The position numbers were made by a program, and so were the translations under genes. This document shows positions 16,860 through 25,328 of a stretch of DNA of 64,000 bases, piece after piece (the first letter of the stretch is position 1; the number at the start of each line of letters is the position of its first letter). The stretch covers positions 1 to 64,000 of the forward strand of contig DATNGG010000170.1 in NCBI GenBank assembly GCA_035605975.1. Reading direction: 5' to 3'. Under the pieces are notes generated by a model. That model searched no databases. It was given only the letters and a program-made list of their open reading frames with translations, and had not been told where the DNA came from. This stretch comes from CAIKMD01 sp035605975 (GTDB lineage Bacteria > Pseudomonadota > Alphaproteobacteria > ATCC43930 > CGMCC-115725).

Positions 16860-19652
16860 ATGGGACAGCGCCTCGGGTAGCGCGACGCCGCTCTCGCCGG
16901 CATCGATGACGAGATCCGTCAGCCGATCGATCCAGCGGCCGGGAGCAACGCCCTCCAGCCGCGTTTGCCCCAGAAATTGCGCGCCCGGCCAGAATGGTCC
17001 GAGATCGCCGGGGGCCTTATCGCCGACAAGTCGGCAGGCGATGACGAGGATCGCCGCCGCGCCGTTGCGCCGCTGAAAGGCGAGGATCGATTTCTCGGCC
17101 GGACCCGCAATCGTCACCGCTTCATAGGTGCCGTTGCGGAAGAGGTCGGGCGTGCGATTGCGCAAATCGAGGAGGCGATGGGTGACCCACTGCTTCAGCC
17201 AGCCTTCGCGCCAGCGCATGAGAGCCGTGGCGAAATCCGGCGCGGCCAAGGCGGCGATGCGCGCTCGATAGTCGACCGGGCGCCGATTGTCGGGATCGAC
17301 CAGGCTCAAATCCCAGAACTCGCTGCCTTGGTAGAAATCGGGCACACCCGGCGCCGTCGCCTTCAGCACCAATTGCGTCAGGCCGTTGAACGCGCCGAGG
17401 CGTCGCAGCCGCGGTAGAAACCGCAGCACGCTGTCGATGAAACGGTTGTCGCCGGGATTCTCGAAGATCGCGTCGATGAATCGGCAATAGCCGTTTTCGT
17501 ATGCGGCATTGGGGGCAACCCACGAAGTTTCGAGCTTCGCTTCGCGGCTGCTCTTGACGGCATAGGCCTTGAGCCTTTCGACATAGACGCGCCGCGCCTC
17601 GGCCGAGCGCAAGAGCCCGGCCGCCTGCATCGGCCAAGTCCCGACGATGCTTTGATAAAGCAGGTACTCATCGCGCAGCGATGGCGCCGGGCTGCCGCCG
17701 GCCTCGCCCAGACGCGCGCGGTTGTAGACATGCCAGCGTGCCACCCGGCGTGCCCATTCGTCGGGCATCTCGCTCAGCGCGTCAAGCCGTGCGCGCGTGT
17801 CCTCGCCGCGCTTGGTGTCGTGCGTCGCGCTGGCAAGCATGCCCAAAGGATGAGCAGCCAACCGCGCCGCCGCATCCGCGTGGTATTCATCGATGGTTGT
17901 CGTCGGGTGGAGGGGACTTGCGCCGACTTCATGCGCCGACACCAAAGGCACGAAGCGATAGAACAGCGTATCCTCGATCGCCTTGGCGGCGATGGCGCCG
18001 GTATATTGCTGGAAGCGCGCGACGAAGCGAAGGATCGCGTCCTTTTTCGTGTCGTAGTGATCGGGATTTGCCTTGGCGATGTCGAGCGTCAGCAGCCCGT
18101 GGAGGAATTTGAGAATCTCGGTATCGGTGCCGACCCAGTGCCCGGTCGCAACCTCGATCGCGGCGTCGATCGCCGCGCGATCCGCCTGCGACGTGCCGCG
18201 CTCCGTCACATAGGTGCGGTACACGGCGAAGCCGGAGACGATTTCGGTCAGCGCGTCGCGCAGACGCTTGCGGGTGAAATCGCGCGTGAACCAGTCGGCC
18301 TCGGCGATATCGACGAGCGCATTGGCGAGGTAGGTGAGTTCGCTCGCGAAGCTGCGCTCGACGACGAGGCGCCTGCAGGCATAGATCTCTTGGGCGAGGT
18401 CGAGGTGGAGGCCGGCGAAGCGGCTGAAAAACCGCTGCAGCTTCGCATAGCCCGCGGCGTCGATGAAGAGCCCGTTGGCGAGCGCGAGATAGTCATAGCC
18501 CGTCGTGCCGGCGACCGGCCAGCTTCGCGGCAAGCTCTCGTCCCGCGCCAGGATTTTCTCGACGAGGATATAGGGCCGCGCGCGGCGGCCGTCGTCGCTG
18601 CGGGGCATGCAGGCCGCGGCGAAGGCATGGAGCCGCCGGAGATAGCGCTGCGGGTCGGCCAGGCCGTCGACATGGTCGATGCGCAGCCCCTGCAGCCTGT
18701 CCGCGGCAAGCAGCCGGCTGGCGAATTCGTGGGCGTCGCGGAACACCGCCGGCTGGTCCATGCGAATCCCGGCGAGATCGTCGATGTCGAAGAAGCGGCG
18801 ATAGTTGATCTCGTCGGACGCTGTTTTCCAATAGGCGAGCCGATAGGCTTGCCGCTCGAGCAGCTCGTGCAGCGGCGCGAACGACCTAAGGTCTCCCGCA
18901 CGGCCCTGCCATTGGGCGAGCGCCGCATCGATCAGATACGTGGCGTCCGGATCGCGGGCCGCATCGGCGAGCGATTGCTTCAATGCCGCCGCCAAGTCCC
19001 GCCCGCCCGGCGCGCCGAGCGAGGGTGCGGCCGCACGCCAGCGATCGAGGAGATCGGCGAAAACGGGATTGGCCGCCAACTCGGCGAGCACCGCGGGATA
19101 GTCCAGCGGGCGCAGAGGCAGGCGGTGATCGTGGTACCAGAAATCGATATGGCCGCCCGAGCGCTCGAATTTCAGCGCGATCTCGCCGCTGACCAGGGTG
19201 TCGCCATAGGTCGAGCCCAAGATCGGCAAGAGCACCTTATGCTCGAGGTCGCGCTTGGGCGGCGACCAGTCGATATCGAAATAGCCGGCATAGGGCGAGG
19301 CTTCCCCCCATTCGAGCACATCGAGCCACCAGGCATTATCCGCCTTGCCGATGCCCATGTGGTTGGGGACGAAATCGAGAATGAGCCCAAGCCGCTCGGC
19401 CGCCAGCGTCCGGCAAAACCGCTCGAAGCTCGCCGCATCGCCGAGCTCCGGATTGATCTTGCCGTAATCCACCACATCGTAGCCATGGCTGCTCCCGGCG
19501 CGCGCCGCAAGAAACGGAGAGGAATAGACATGAGTGATACCGAGCCGCGCGAGATAAGGAAGGACGTCGCTCGCCTGGTCAAAGGTGAAATCGCGATTGA
19601 ACTGAAGCCGGTAGGTCGAGACCGGCACGCTGCGCAGCGAATGGCCGCTCAT
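16812..19652 (-). CDS. treY: maltooligosyl trehalose synthase
   Basis: 946 residues, GH13_26. It isomerises the reducing-end alpha-1,4 bond of maltooligosaccharides to alpha-1,1, giving maltooligosyl trehalose for TreZ. Signatures: VSTYRLQFNRDFTFDQA, ITHVYSSPFLAARAGSSHGY, nucleophile D326 in GLRIDHVDGL, acid E in YILVEKILA and ASATHDTKRGED. The frame is open 64 codons upstream, but the ATG at 19652 overlaps the malQ stop (ATGA) and gives the normal N-terminus. It is the last gene of the operon and ends 48 bp inside the convergent glucosidase gene. Confidence 0.96.
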   Translation of the reverse strand: MSGHSLRSVPVSTYRLQFNRDFTFDQASDVLPYLARLGITHVYSSPFLAARAGSSHGYDVVDYGKINPELGDAASFERFCRTLAAERLGLILDFVPNHMGIGKADNAWWLDVLEWGEASPYAGYFDIDWSPPKRDLEHKVLLPILGSTYGDTLVSGEIALKFERSGGHIDFWYHDHRLPLRPLDYPAVLAELAANPVFADLLDRWRAAAPSLGAPGGRDLAAALKQSLADAARDPDATYLIDAALAQWQGRAGDLRSFAPLHELLERQAYRLAYWKTASDEINYRRFFDIDDLAGIRMDQPAVFRDAHEFASRLLAADRLQGLRIDHVDGLADPQRYLRRLHAFAAACMPRSDDGRRARPYILVEKILARDESLPRSWPVAGTTGYDYLALANGLFIDAAGYAKLQRFFSRFAGLHLDLAQEIYACRRLVVERSFASELTYLANALVDIAEADWFTRDFTRKRLRDALTEIVSGFAVYRTYVTERGTSQADRAAIDAAIEVATGHWVGTDTEILKFLHGLLTLDIAKANPDHYDTKKDAILRFVARFQQYTGAIAAKAIEDTLFYRFVPLVSAHEVGASPLHPTTTIDEYHADAAARLAAHPLGMLASATHDTKRGEDTRARLDALSEMPDEWARRVARWHVYNRARLGEAGGSPAPSLRDEYLLYQSIVGTWPMQAAGLLRSAEARRVYVERLKAYAVKSSREAKLETSWVAPNAAYENGYCRFIDAIFENPGDNRFIDSVLRFLPRLRRLGAFNGLTQLVLKATAPGVPDFYQGSEFWDLSLVDPDNRRPVDYRARIAALAAPDFATALMRWREGWLKQWVTHRLLDLRNRTPDLFRNGTYEAVTIAGPAEKSILAFQRRNGAAAILVIACRLVGDKAPGDLGPFWPGAQFLGQTRLEGVAPGRWIDRLTDLVIDAGESGVALPEALSHLPVAVLGAETNAEGR

Positions 19653-21442
19653 GAGCCGCGCCTGCTCGGCCGTTCGCTGCGGATTGCGGCGAGAATGGCG
19701 GCAGCGCGCGAATCCTCGAGCACCGCGACGAAATCGCGGCCGAGTTTGCGGCGCCAGTTTGGCACCGAATCGCCCGTCCCCGGCAGATTGACCTGACGCT
19801 CCTCGCCGGCAAGGTCCTCCATTTGCACGAGCAGCAACCGGCACGGCGTGCGGGCAAGGAAGCCATGCGCCGCGACCGAAAGCGAGTCGCCGTCATCGCA
19901 GGCGAAACCGGCGCTCTGGAGCACGCGGGCGAGCGCGGCGCGCTCGCGCTCGCGTTCGGCGAAAGCCTGCTCGCGCGATGGCTCGTCCGGCCAGAGGCCG
20001 TGCTCGCTTCGCAGTTGCAGATCGCTCCCCGACCAGTAGCCGAGCAGCGGCGGCAGGTCGTGGGTCGCGACCGCGACCAGCGCATCGCGCGGATATTCCT
20101 CGGGCGCGAGAAACCGCTCGCCGTCGCGCGCGAAGATAAGCAGACGGTAGGACAGGATGCTCCGCGCCGCGAGCAATCCCTGAAAATCCGGCGGAATGGT
20201 GCCGAGATCCTCTCCGACAATAAGGCAACGCCGGGCGACGCTCTCGAGCGCCAGGGCATCGCACAGCGCCTCGACCGGAAGCCTCAGATACGTGCCTTCG
20301 CGCGGCGAGTGTCCGGCCGGCACGAGGAACAGCCGGCAAAATCCGAGGATGTGATCGATGCGCAGCACCGCGGCGTGGCGCATGACGGCGCCAAGGACGC
20401 GGCGCAGGGCGGCATAACCGGTGCGCGCAAGCGTGTAGGGATCGTAGACGGCGAGACCCCAATCCTGGCCCTCGCGGCTGAGATTGTCGGGCGGTGCGCC
20501 GATGTGGAATCCAGGGATCATGGTGCGGCGGTCGGCCCAGCCCTCTGCGCTTTCGGGTGGGGCGCCGATCGCAAGATCGAGATAAAGCCCGAGACGCATC
20601 CCAGCCTTGCGCGCTGTGGCGGCGCACGCCTCGAGTTGCGCGTCCGCCTCCCATTGCAGAAAGGCGTGATAGCGGATCTCCGCCGAATGGCTCCCAGCGA
20701 AGTCTTGAACGGCGTCGCCATTCGGGTCGTGAAAGGCTGCGGGCCAGGCCATCCAGTTGGGACCGAAATGCTCGGAGCAGGAGAGCGCCTGGAACACCGC
20801 GAAGCGCCGCAGCGACTCGCCGCGCTCGGCGACGAAGCGGTCGAAGGAGGCGATGAGCGCATGACGGGGCGCGCGGGCGCGCAAGGCTTCGAAAGCGGAA
20901 AACATCTCGCGAAAGATCGAGTCCTTGCAACGCGCGACCTCGATATAGGCCACCAGCTCGGTCTCGCGCAGCGCGGCGAGATTGTTCTGAAACCGCGCCG
21001 CCGCGATGCTGCGGCGCGCCGCGGCGGCGATCGCGAAGGATTGCATCGCCAGCGGATCGATATAGAGAACATTGAGGAACTCCCGGCTTGACGGCGCGTA
21101 GGGGCTGATCCGGGACGGATCGCCTGCATAGAGCGCATGCAGCGGATTGAGGCCGACGAAATCGGCTCCCAACAGCGCCGCCCGCACGACGAGATTGCGA
21201 AGATCCGTGAAGTCGCCGATGCCCCAATTGCGCGGCGAGCGCAGCGCATAGAGCTGAACGCTGATGCCCCACAGTCTTTCGCCGGCTGTGAGCGCCTCCG
21301 GCACGAAGCAGCGGATCGCGGTGCCACCCTGCGCCGAGGCCTCGAGCACGGCGCCGAGACGCGAGACGGTGTCTTGCGGCGCGGTGCGCAGCTCGCCCCA
21401 ATTGTCGCGATATTCGGGTTCGATACGGATCGGTTCGGGCAT
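19649..21442 (-). CDS. malQ: 4-alpha-glucanotransferase
   Basis: 597 residues, GH77 amylomaltase. It disproportionates maltooligosaccharides, here supplying longer chains to TreY and glucose to metabolism. Signatures: LYALRSPRNWGIGDFTDL, GADFVGLNPLHALYAGDP, ISPYAPSSREFLNVLYIDP, nucleophile D363 in RIDHILGFCRLFLVP, acid E in IVGEDLGTIPPDF and THDLPPLLGYW. The ATG shares one base with the treZ stop and the stop overlaps treY by ATGA, so translation is coupled on both sides. It is slightly short compared with 640-700-residue relatives, but no motif is lost. Confidence 0.95.
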   Translation of the reverse strand: MPEPIRIEPEYRDNWGELRTAPQDTVSRLGAVLEASAQGGTAIRCFVPEALTAGERLWGISVQLYALRSPRNWGIGDFTDLRNLVVRAALLGADFVGLNPLHALYAGDPSRISPYAPSSREFLNVLYIDPLAMQSFAIAAAARRSIAAARFQNNLAALRETELVAYIEVARCKDSIFREMFSAFEALRARAPRHALIASFDRFVAERGESLRRFAVFQALSCSEHFGPNWMAWPAAFHDPNGDAVQDFAGSHSAEIRYHAFLQWEADAQLEACAATARKAGMRLGLYLDLAIGAPPESAEGWADRRTMIPGFHIGAPPDNLSREGQDWGLAVYDPYTLARTGYAALRRVLGAVMRHAAVLRIDHILGFCRLFLVPAGHSPREGTYLRLPVEALCDALALESVARRCLIVGEDLGTIPPDFQGLLAARSILSYRLLIFARDGERFLAPEEYPRDALVAVATHDLPPLLGYWSGSDLQLRSEHGLWPDEPSREQAFAERERERAALARVLQSAGFACDDGDSLSVAAHGFLARTPCRLLLVQMEDLAGEERQVNLPGTGDSVPNWRRKLGRDFVAVLEDSRAAAILAAIRSERPSRRGS

Positions 21443-23232
21443 CACGGCGTGTCGCCATCCGCGAGCGTCCACCGCACCGCCCATGGCGCGAGCGGCCCTT
21501 CGCTCGGGCAGCACTCCCACAGCAACCGGCCCTCTGCTGCAAGCGGCGCCGCAACCGCGGCGTCGGAGAGATTGGCGCAGAGCGCGAGACGGCTGCCATC
21601 GGCGAGGCGCCAATGAGCGCCGAGCCACCGGCCCCTCGTTTCGTAGCCGGCGGAGGCGTCGCGCAGCCCCGCCAGCCGCGGAACGATCTCGCGGTGACGC
21701 AGCGCGAGAAGATCGGCGTAGAGCTCAGCGAAATCAGGGTCGGGAGCGGCGAGGCTGCGGTCGATGCGGCTGCGCTCGAAAGTTTCGAGCGCCAGCGGAT
21801 CGGGAATCGCTTCGCGCGCTTCCTCGGATGCGAAGGCGGGGAAATGGGCGAACTCGCGCCAGCGGCCTTGCCGGACGGCGTCGCCAAGCGGGCCGCGAAA
21901 GTCGCAGAAGAAGAGGAAGGGCTCGCCCGCGCCGAGCTCCTCGCCCATGAAGAGAAGAGGCGGCGAAGGCGCGAGAAGAAGGATCGCGATGGCGGCGCGG
22001 AGCGCTTCGCGCGAGGTGAGCGCGATCAGCCGCTCGCCGAAGGCGCGGTTGCCTATCTGATCGTGGTTCTGGATGAAATTGACGAAGGCAAGCGGCGGCA
22101 GGTGACCGCTGGGCTCGCCGCGCGCTGCGCCGCGAAACGGCGACAACTCTCCCTGATAGACGAAGCCCTGCGTCAAGGCGCGCCCGAGGCTGGCAATGGG
22201 ATCGGCGGCATAGTCGCCGTAATAGCCGTCGGACTCGCCGGTGAGGGCGACATGCATCGCGTGGTGGAAGTCGTCGTTCCACTGCGCATCGTAGGAAAGC
22301 GGCGCTCCGCTAGCGCCGCGCTCGAGATAACGGGCCTCGTTCTTGTCGTTCTCGAGGATCAGGTGGATGTTCGGGCTGCCGACCGTTCGCCGCACTTCCT
22401 CCGCCAGCTCGGCGAGAAAATGCGGCGTGCTTTCGTCCTCGATCGCGTGCACGGCGTCGAAGCGCAGGCCGTCGGCGTGGTATTCCTCGAGCCAATAGAG
22501 CGCGTTGTGGATGAAGAACCGCCGCGCGATTCCGCCGAAATTGATCGCTTGGCCCCAAGCGGTCGTGCCTTGCGAAAAGAATTGCGGCGCGTAGAGCGGA
22601 AGATAATTCCCTTCTGGCCCGAAGTGGTTGTAGACGACGTCGATCAGCACCATGAGGCCGAGGCGGTGCGCCTCGCAGATCAAGGCCTTGAGGTCCTCGG
22701 GCCGTCCGTAGGCCGAATCGGGCGCGAAGGGCAGGACCCCGTCATAGCCCCAGTTGCGCTGTCCGGCGAAATCCGCGACCGGCATCAGCTCGATGGCGGT
22801 GACGCCGAGCCGCGCGAGCCGCTCGAGTTGCTGTTGCGCCGTCGCGAAACTGCCGCCGCGCGAGAAGTCGCCGAGATGCAGCTCATAGACCACCGCTTCA
22901 TGCCAGGGCCGGCCGGTCCAGGCGCCGTCGCTCCAACCGAAGGCCGAGGGGTCGACGATCTCGCTCGGCCCGTTGACGTCGGCCGGCTGAAAGCGGGAGG
23001 CCGGATCGGGAACGGCCTGCTTGCCGTCGATGACGAATTGGTAGAGATCGCCAGGCCGTGCCCCATCGACGGTCGCTTCGAACCATCCTTCGGCGTTTCG
23101 CATCATTGCGCGCTCGCGCCCTTGGGTCGAAAGGCGCAGGCCGATTTCGGCCGCGGCGGGTGCCCAAAGCCGGAACACGGCGCCGCTCGTGGTGAGCGAG
23201 ACGCCGAACGGCATGTCATGGTGCCGGTGCAT
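21442..23232 (-). CDS. treZ: maltooligosyl trehalose trehalohydrolase
   Basis: 596 residues, GH13_10. It cleaves trehalose from maltooligosyl trehalose made by TreY. An N-terminal E-set domain (VFRLWAPAAAEIGLRL) precedes the barrel (YELHLGDFSRGGSFATAQQQ; nucleophile D259 in GLRFDAVHAI; acid E in LILENDKNEARYL; NHDQIGNRAFGERL). It starts 9 bases after glgX and its TGA shares one base with the malQ ATG. Unusually, malQ is inserted between treZ and treY. No signal peptide; cytosolic. Confidence 0.96.
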   Translation of the reverse strand: MHRHHDMPFGVSLTTSGAVFRLWAPAAAEIGLRLSTQGRERAMMRNAEGWFEATVDGARPGDLYQFVIDGKQAVPDPASRFQPADVNGPSEIVDPSAFGWSDGAWTGRPWHEAVVYELHLGDFSRGGSFATAQQQLERLARLGVTAIELMPVADFAGQRNWGYDGVLPFAPDSAYGRPEDLKALICEAHRLGLMVLIDVVYNHFGPEGNYLPLYAPQFFSQGTTAWGQAINFGGIARRFFIHNALYWLEEYHADGLRFDAVHAIEDESTPHFLAELAEEVRRTVGSPNIHLILENDKNEARYLERGASGAPLSYDAQWNDDFHHAMHVALTGESDGYYGDYAADPIASLGRALTQGFVYQGELSPFRGAARGEPSGHLPPLAFVNFIQNHDQIGNRAFGERLIALTSREALRAAIAILLLAPSPPLLFMGEELGAGEPFLFFCDFRGPLGDAVRQGRWREFAHFPAFASEEAREAIPDPLALETFERSRIDRSLAAPDPDFAELYADLLALRHREIVPRLAGLRDASAGYETRGRWLGAHWRLADGSRLALCANLSDAAVAAPLAAEGRLLWECCPSEGPLAPWAVRWTLADGDTP

Positions 23233-23241
23233 CGGAGAACC

Positions 23242-25320
23242 TCAGCTCGTCTTGCCGAACATCAGGGTGACCGACCGCGCGGGCACCTCGAATGTCGCTC
23301 CCGGAGAATTCTCGCCATCGCCCTTGCCGGTGGGCTCGGCCGTGTTGATCTCGCAGCGCCAGACTGTGACGTTGGGAATAGCCGGCAAGACGACCGACAG
23401 CGCCTCGTAATGGGCGTTGAGAAAGATCAGCGTCGGATAGGGCATGCCGTCGAGCAGAACGCCGAGGAACCGCGCATCCGGAAACAGCCAATCCGGGTCC
23501 GACATCTCCTCGCCGTCGGCGCGGAACCAGGCGATGTCGCGATATCCGCTTGCATGTCTGACCTTGCCTTCGAGGAATCGATCCGACGACAGGTGATGAT
23601 CGCGGCGGATATCGATGAGCAGCGCGATGAAGTCGCAAAGATCGTCGCCGACGATATCCTTGCGCGACCAGTCGATCCACCCGACCTCGTTGTCCTGGCA
23701 ATAGGCGTTGTTGTTGCCGCTCTGGCTGTTCGCGACTTCGTCGCCGGCCAGCAGCATCGGCACCCCTTGCGACAGCAGGAGCGTGGCAAGGAAATTTCGG
23801 CGTTGCTGCCGGCGCAGCGCGATGATGGTTTCGTCGTCGGTCGGTCCTTCGACGCCGCAATTCCAGCTCGCATTGTCCGAGTGGCCGTCGGCGTTGTTCT
23901 CGAGATTCGCCTCGTTGTGCTTCTCGTTGTAGCTGACGAGGTCCTGGAGCGTGAACCCGTCATGGGCGGTGACGAAATTGATCCCGGCCCTCGGGCGGCG
24001 CCCATCATGCTTGTAGAGATCGGCGGAGCCCGCGAAGCGCGCCGCGACCTCGCCGATGATGCCGCCGTCGCCGCGCCAATAGCGGCGCATGGTGTCGCGG
24101 TAGCGGTCGTTCCATTCCGACCAGCCGGGCGGAAAGGCGCCGACGCGATAGCCGCCGTCGCCCACATCCCAAGGCTCGGCGATGAGCTTCACATTGGCGA
24201 GGACCGGGTCCTGCGTCAGAACGTCGAGGAACGGCGCGTCGGCGTCGAACCCGTTGCGCGTCCGCGCGATCGTCGATGCTAGGTCGAAGCGAAACCCATC
24301 GACATGCATCACCTCGGTCCAATAGCGCAGCGCATCGCCCACCATCTGCAGCACGCGCGGATGGGACACGTTGAGCGAGTTGCCGCAGCCGGTGAAATCG
24401 AGATAGTGGCGGCGGTCGCCGGGGTTCAGCCAGTAGTAAGACGCATTGTCGATGCCGCGAAAGCACAGCGTCGGCCCAAATTCATTGCCCTCGGCCGTAT
24501 GATTGAAGACGACGTCGAGGATGATCTCGATCCCCGCGGCATGAAGCGCCGCGACCGTCTGCTTGAATTCGAAATGCTGCCCGCGGTTGAGAAAGCGCGG
24601 ATCGGGCGCGAAGAACGCGATCGAATTGTAGCCCCAGTAGTTTTTCAGCCCGCGCTCGACGAGATGCCGGTCATCGACGAAGGCGTGGATCGGCAGGAAC
24701 TCGACGGCGGTGACGCCAAGCCGTGTTAAGTGCTGGATGGCAGCCGGACTGCGCAGCCCGGCAAAGGTGCCGCGCACCCGCCGCTCGATCTCGTCGTTGA
24801 GCTTGGTGAAGCCCGCGACATGCATCTCGTAGATGACGGTGTCGCGCCATGGGCGGCGCGGCGGTGCATCGAACCCCCAGGTGAAGCTTTCATCGACGAG
24901 GCGGCATTTCGGCACGACGCGCGCATTGTCGCGCCGGTCGAAGGACAGATCGCCGCGCGCGCTGCCGACGCGATAGCCGAAATGAAGGTCCGAGATCTCG
25001 AATCGGCCGTCGAGCTCGCGGGCATAGGGGTCGATCAGCAGCTTGTTGGGGTTGAAGCGATGGCCTTCATTGGGCGCATAGGGGCCATAGACCCGGTAAC
25101 CATAGAGCAGCCCCGGGCGCGCTTCCGGCAGGTAGCCGTGCCAAACGCCGTCGGTGTGCTCGGGCAGCGCGACGCGCTCCATCTCGCGCCGGCCGTGCTC
25201 GTCGAAGAGGCACAGCTCGACCTTCTCCGCATGCGCCGAGAACAAAGCGAAATTGGCGCCGCGCGCGTCGATCTGCGGACCCAGGGGATATGGCTTTCCG
25301 CCGCGCATCGCCGCCGCCAT
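23242..25320 (-). CDS. glgX: glycogen debranching enzyme
   Basis: 692 residues, GH13_11 isoamylase type. It hydrolyses alpha-1,6 branches of glycogen or limit dextrin. It has an N-terminal CBM48 (YPLGPQIDARGANFALFSAH) and a barrel with TVIYEMHVAGFTKLN, nucleophile D346 in GFRFDLASTIAR, acid E in LIAEPWDVGDGGY and TAHDGFTLQDLVSYN. An AGGAG ribosome site lies 6 bases before the ATG. In this operon it would free linear chains for TreY/TreZ and MalQ. It lies 8 bases downstream of glgB. The GlgX versus TreX distinction is subtle: in tre operons the same family is often named treX. Confidence 0.95.
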   Translation of the reverse strand: MAAAMRGGKPYPLGPQIDARGANFALFSAHAEKVELCLFDEHGRREMERVALPEHTDGVWHGYLPEARPGLLYGYRVYGPYAPNEGHRFNPNKLLIDPYARELDGRFEISDLHFGYRVGSARGDLSFDRRDNARVVPKCRLVDESFTWGFDAPPRRPWRDTVIYEMHVAGFTKLNDEIERRVRGTFAGLRSPAAIQHLTRLGVTAVEFLPIHAFVDDRHLVERGLKNYWGYNSIAFFAPDPRFLNRGQHFEFKQTVAALHAAGIEIILDVVFNHTAEGNEFGPTLCFRGIDNASYYWLNPGDRRHYLDFTGCGNSLNVSHPRVLQMVGDALRYWTEVMHVDGFRFDLASTIARTRNGFDADAPFLDVLTQDPVLANVKLIAEPWDVGDGGYRVGAFPPGWSEWNDRYRDTMRRYWRGDGGIIGEVAARFAGSADLYKHDGRRPRAGINFVTAHDGFTLQDLVSYNEKHNEANLENNADGHSDNASWNCGVEGPTDDETIIALRRQQRRNFLATLLLSQGVPMLLAGDEVANSQSGNNNAYCQDNEVGWIDWSRKDIVGDDLCDFIALLIDIRRDHHLSSDRFLEGKVRHASGYRDIAWFRADGEEMSDPDWLFPDARFLGVLLDGMPYPTLIFLNAHYEALSVVLPAIPNVTVWRCEINTAEPTGKGDGENSPGATFEVPARSVTLMFGKTS

Positions 25321-25328
25321 GGTGGCTC

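Noticed and set aside
21613..24282. 889-codon open frame opposite treZ and glgX, and many other long plus-strand frames opposite the tre operon
   Set aside because: They are shadows of GC-rich coding DNA on the other strand; their translations have no domain and are Arg/Ala/Gly-rich.
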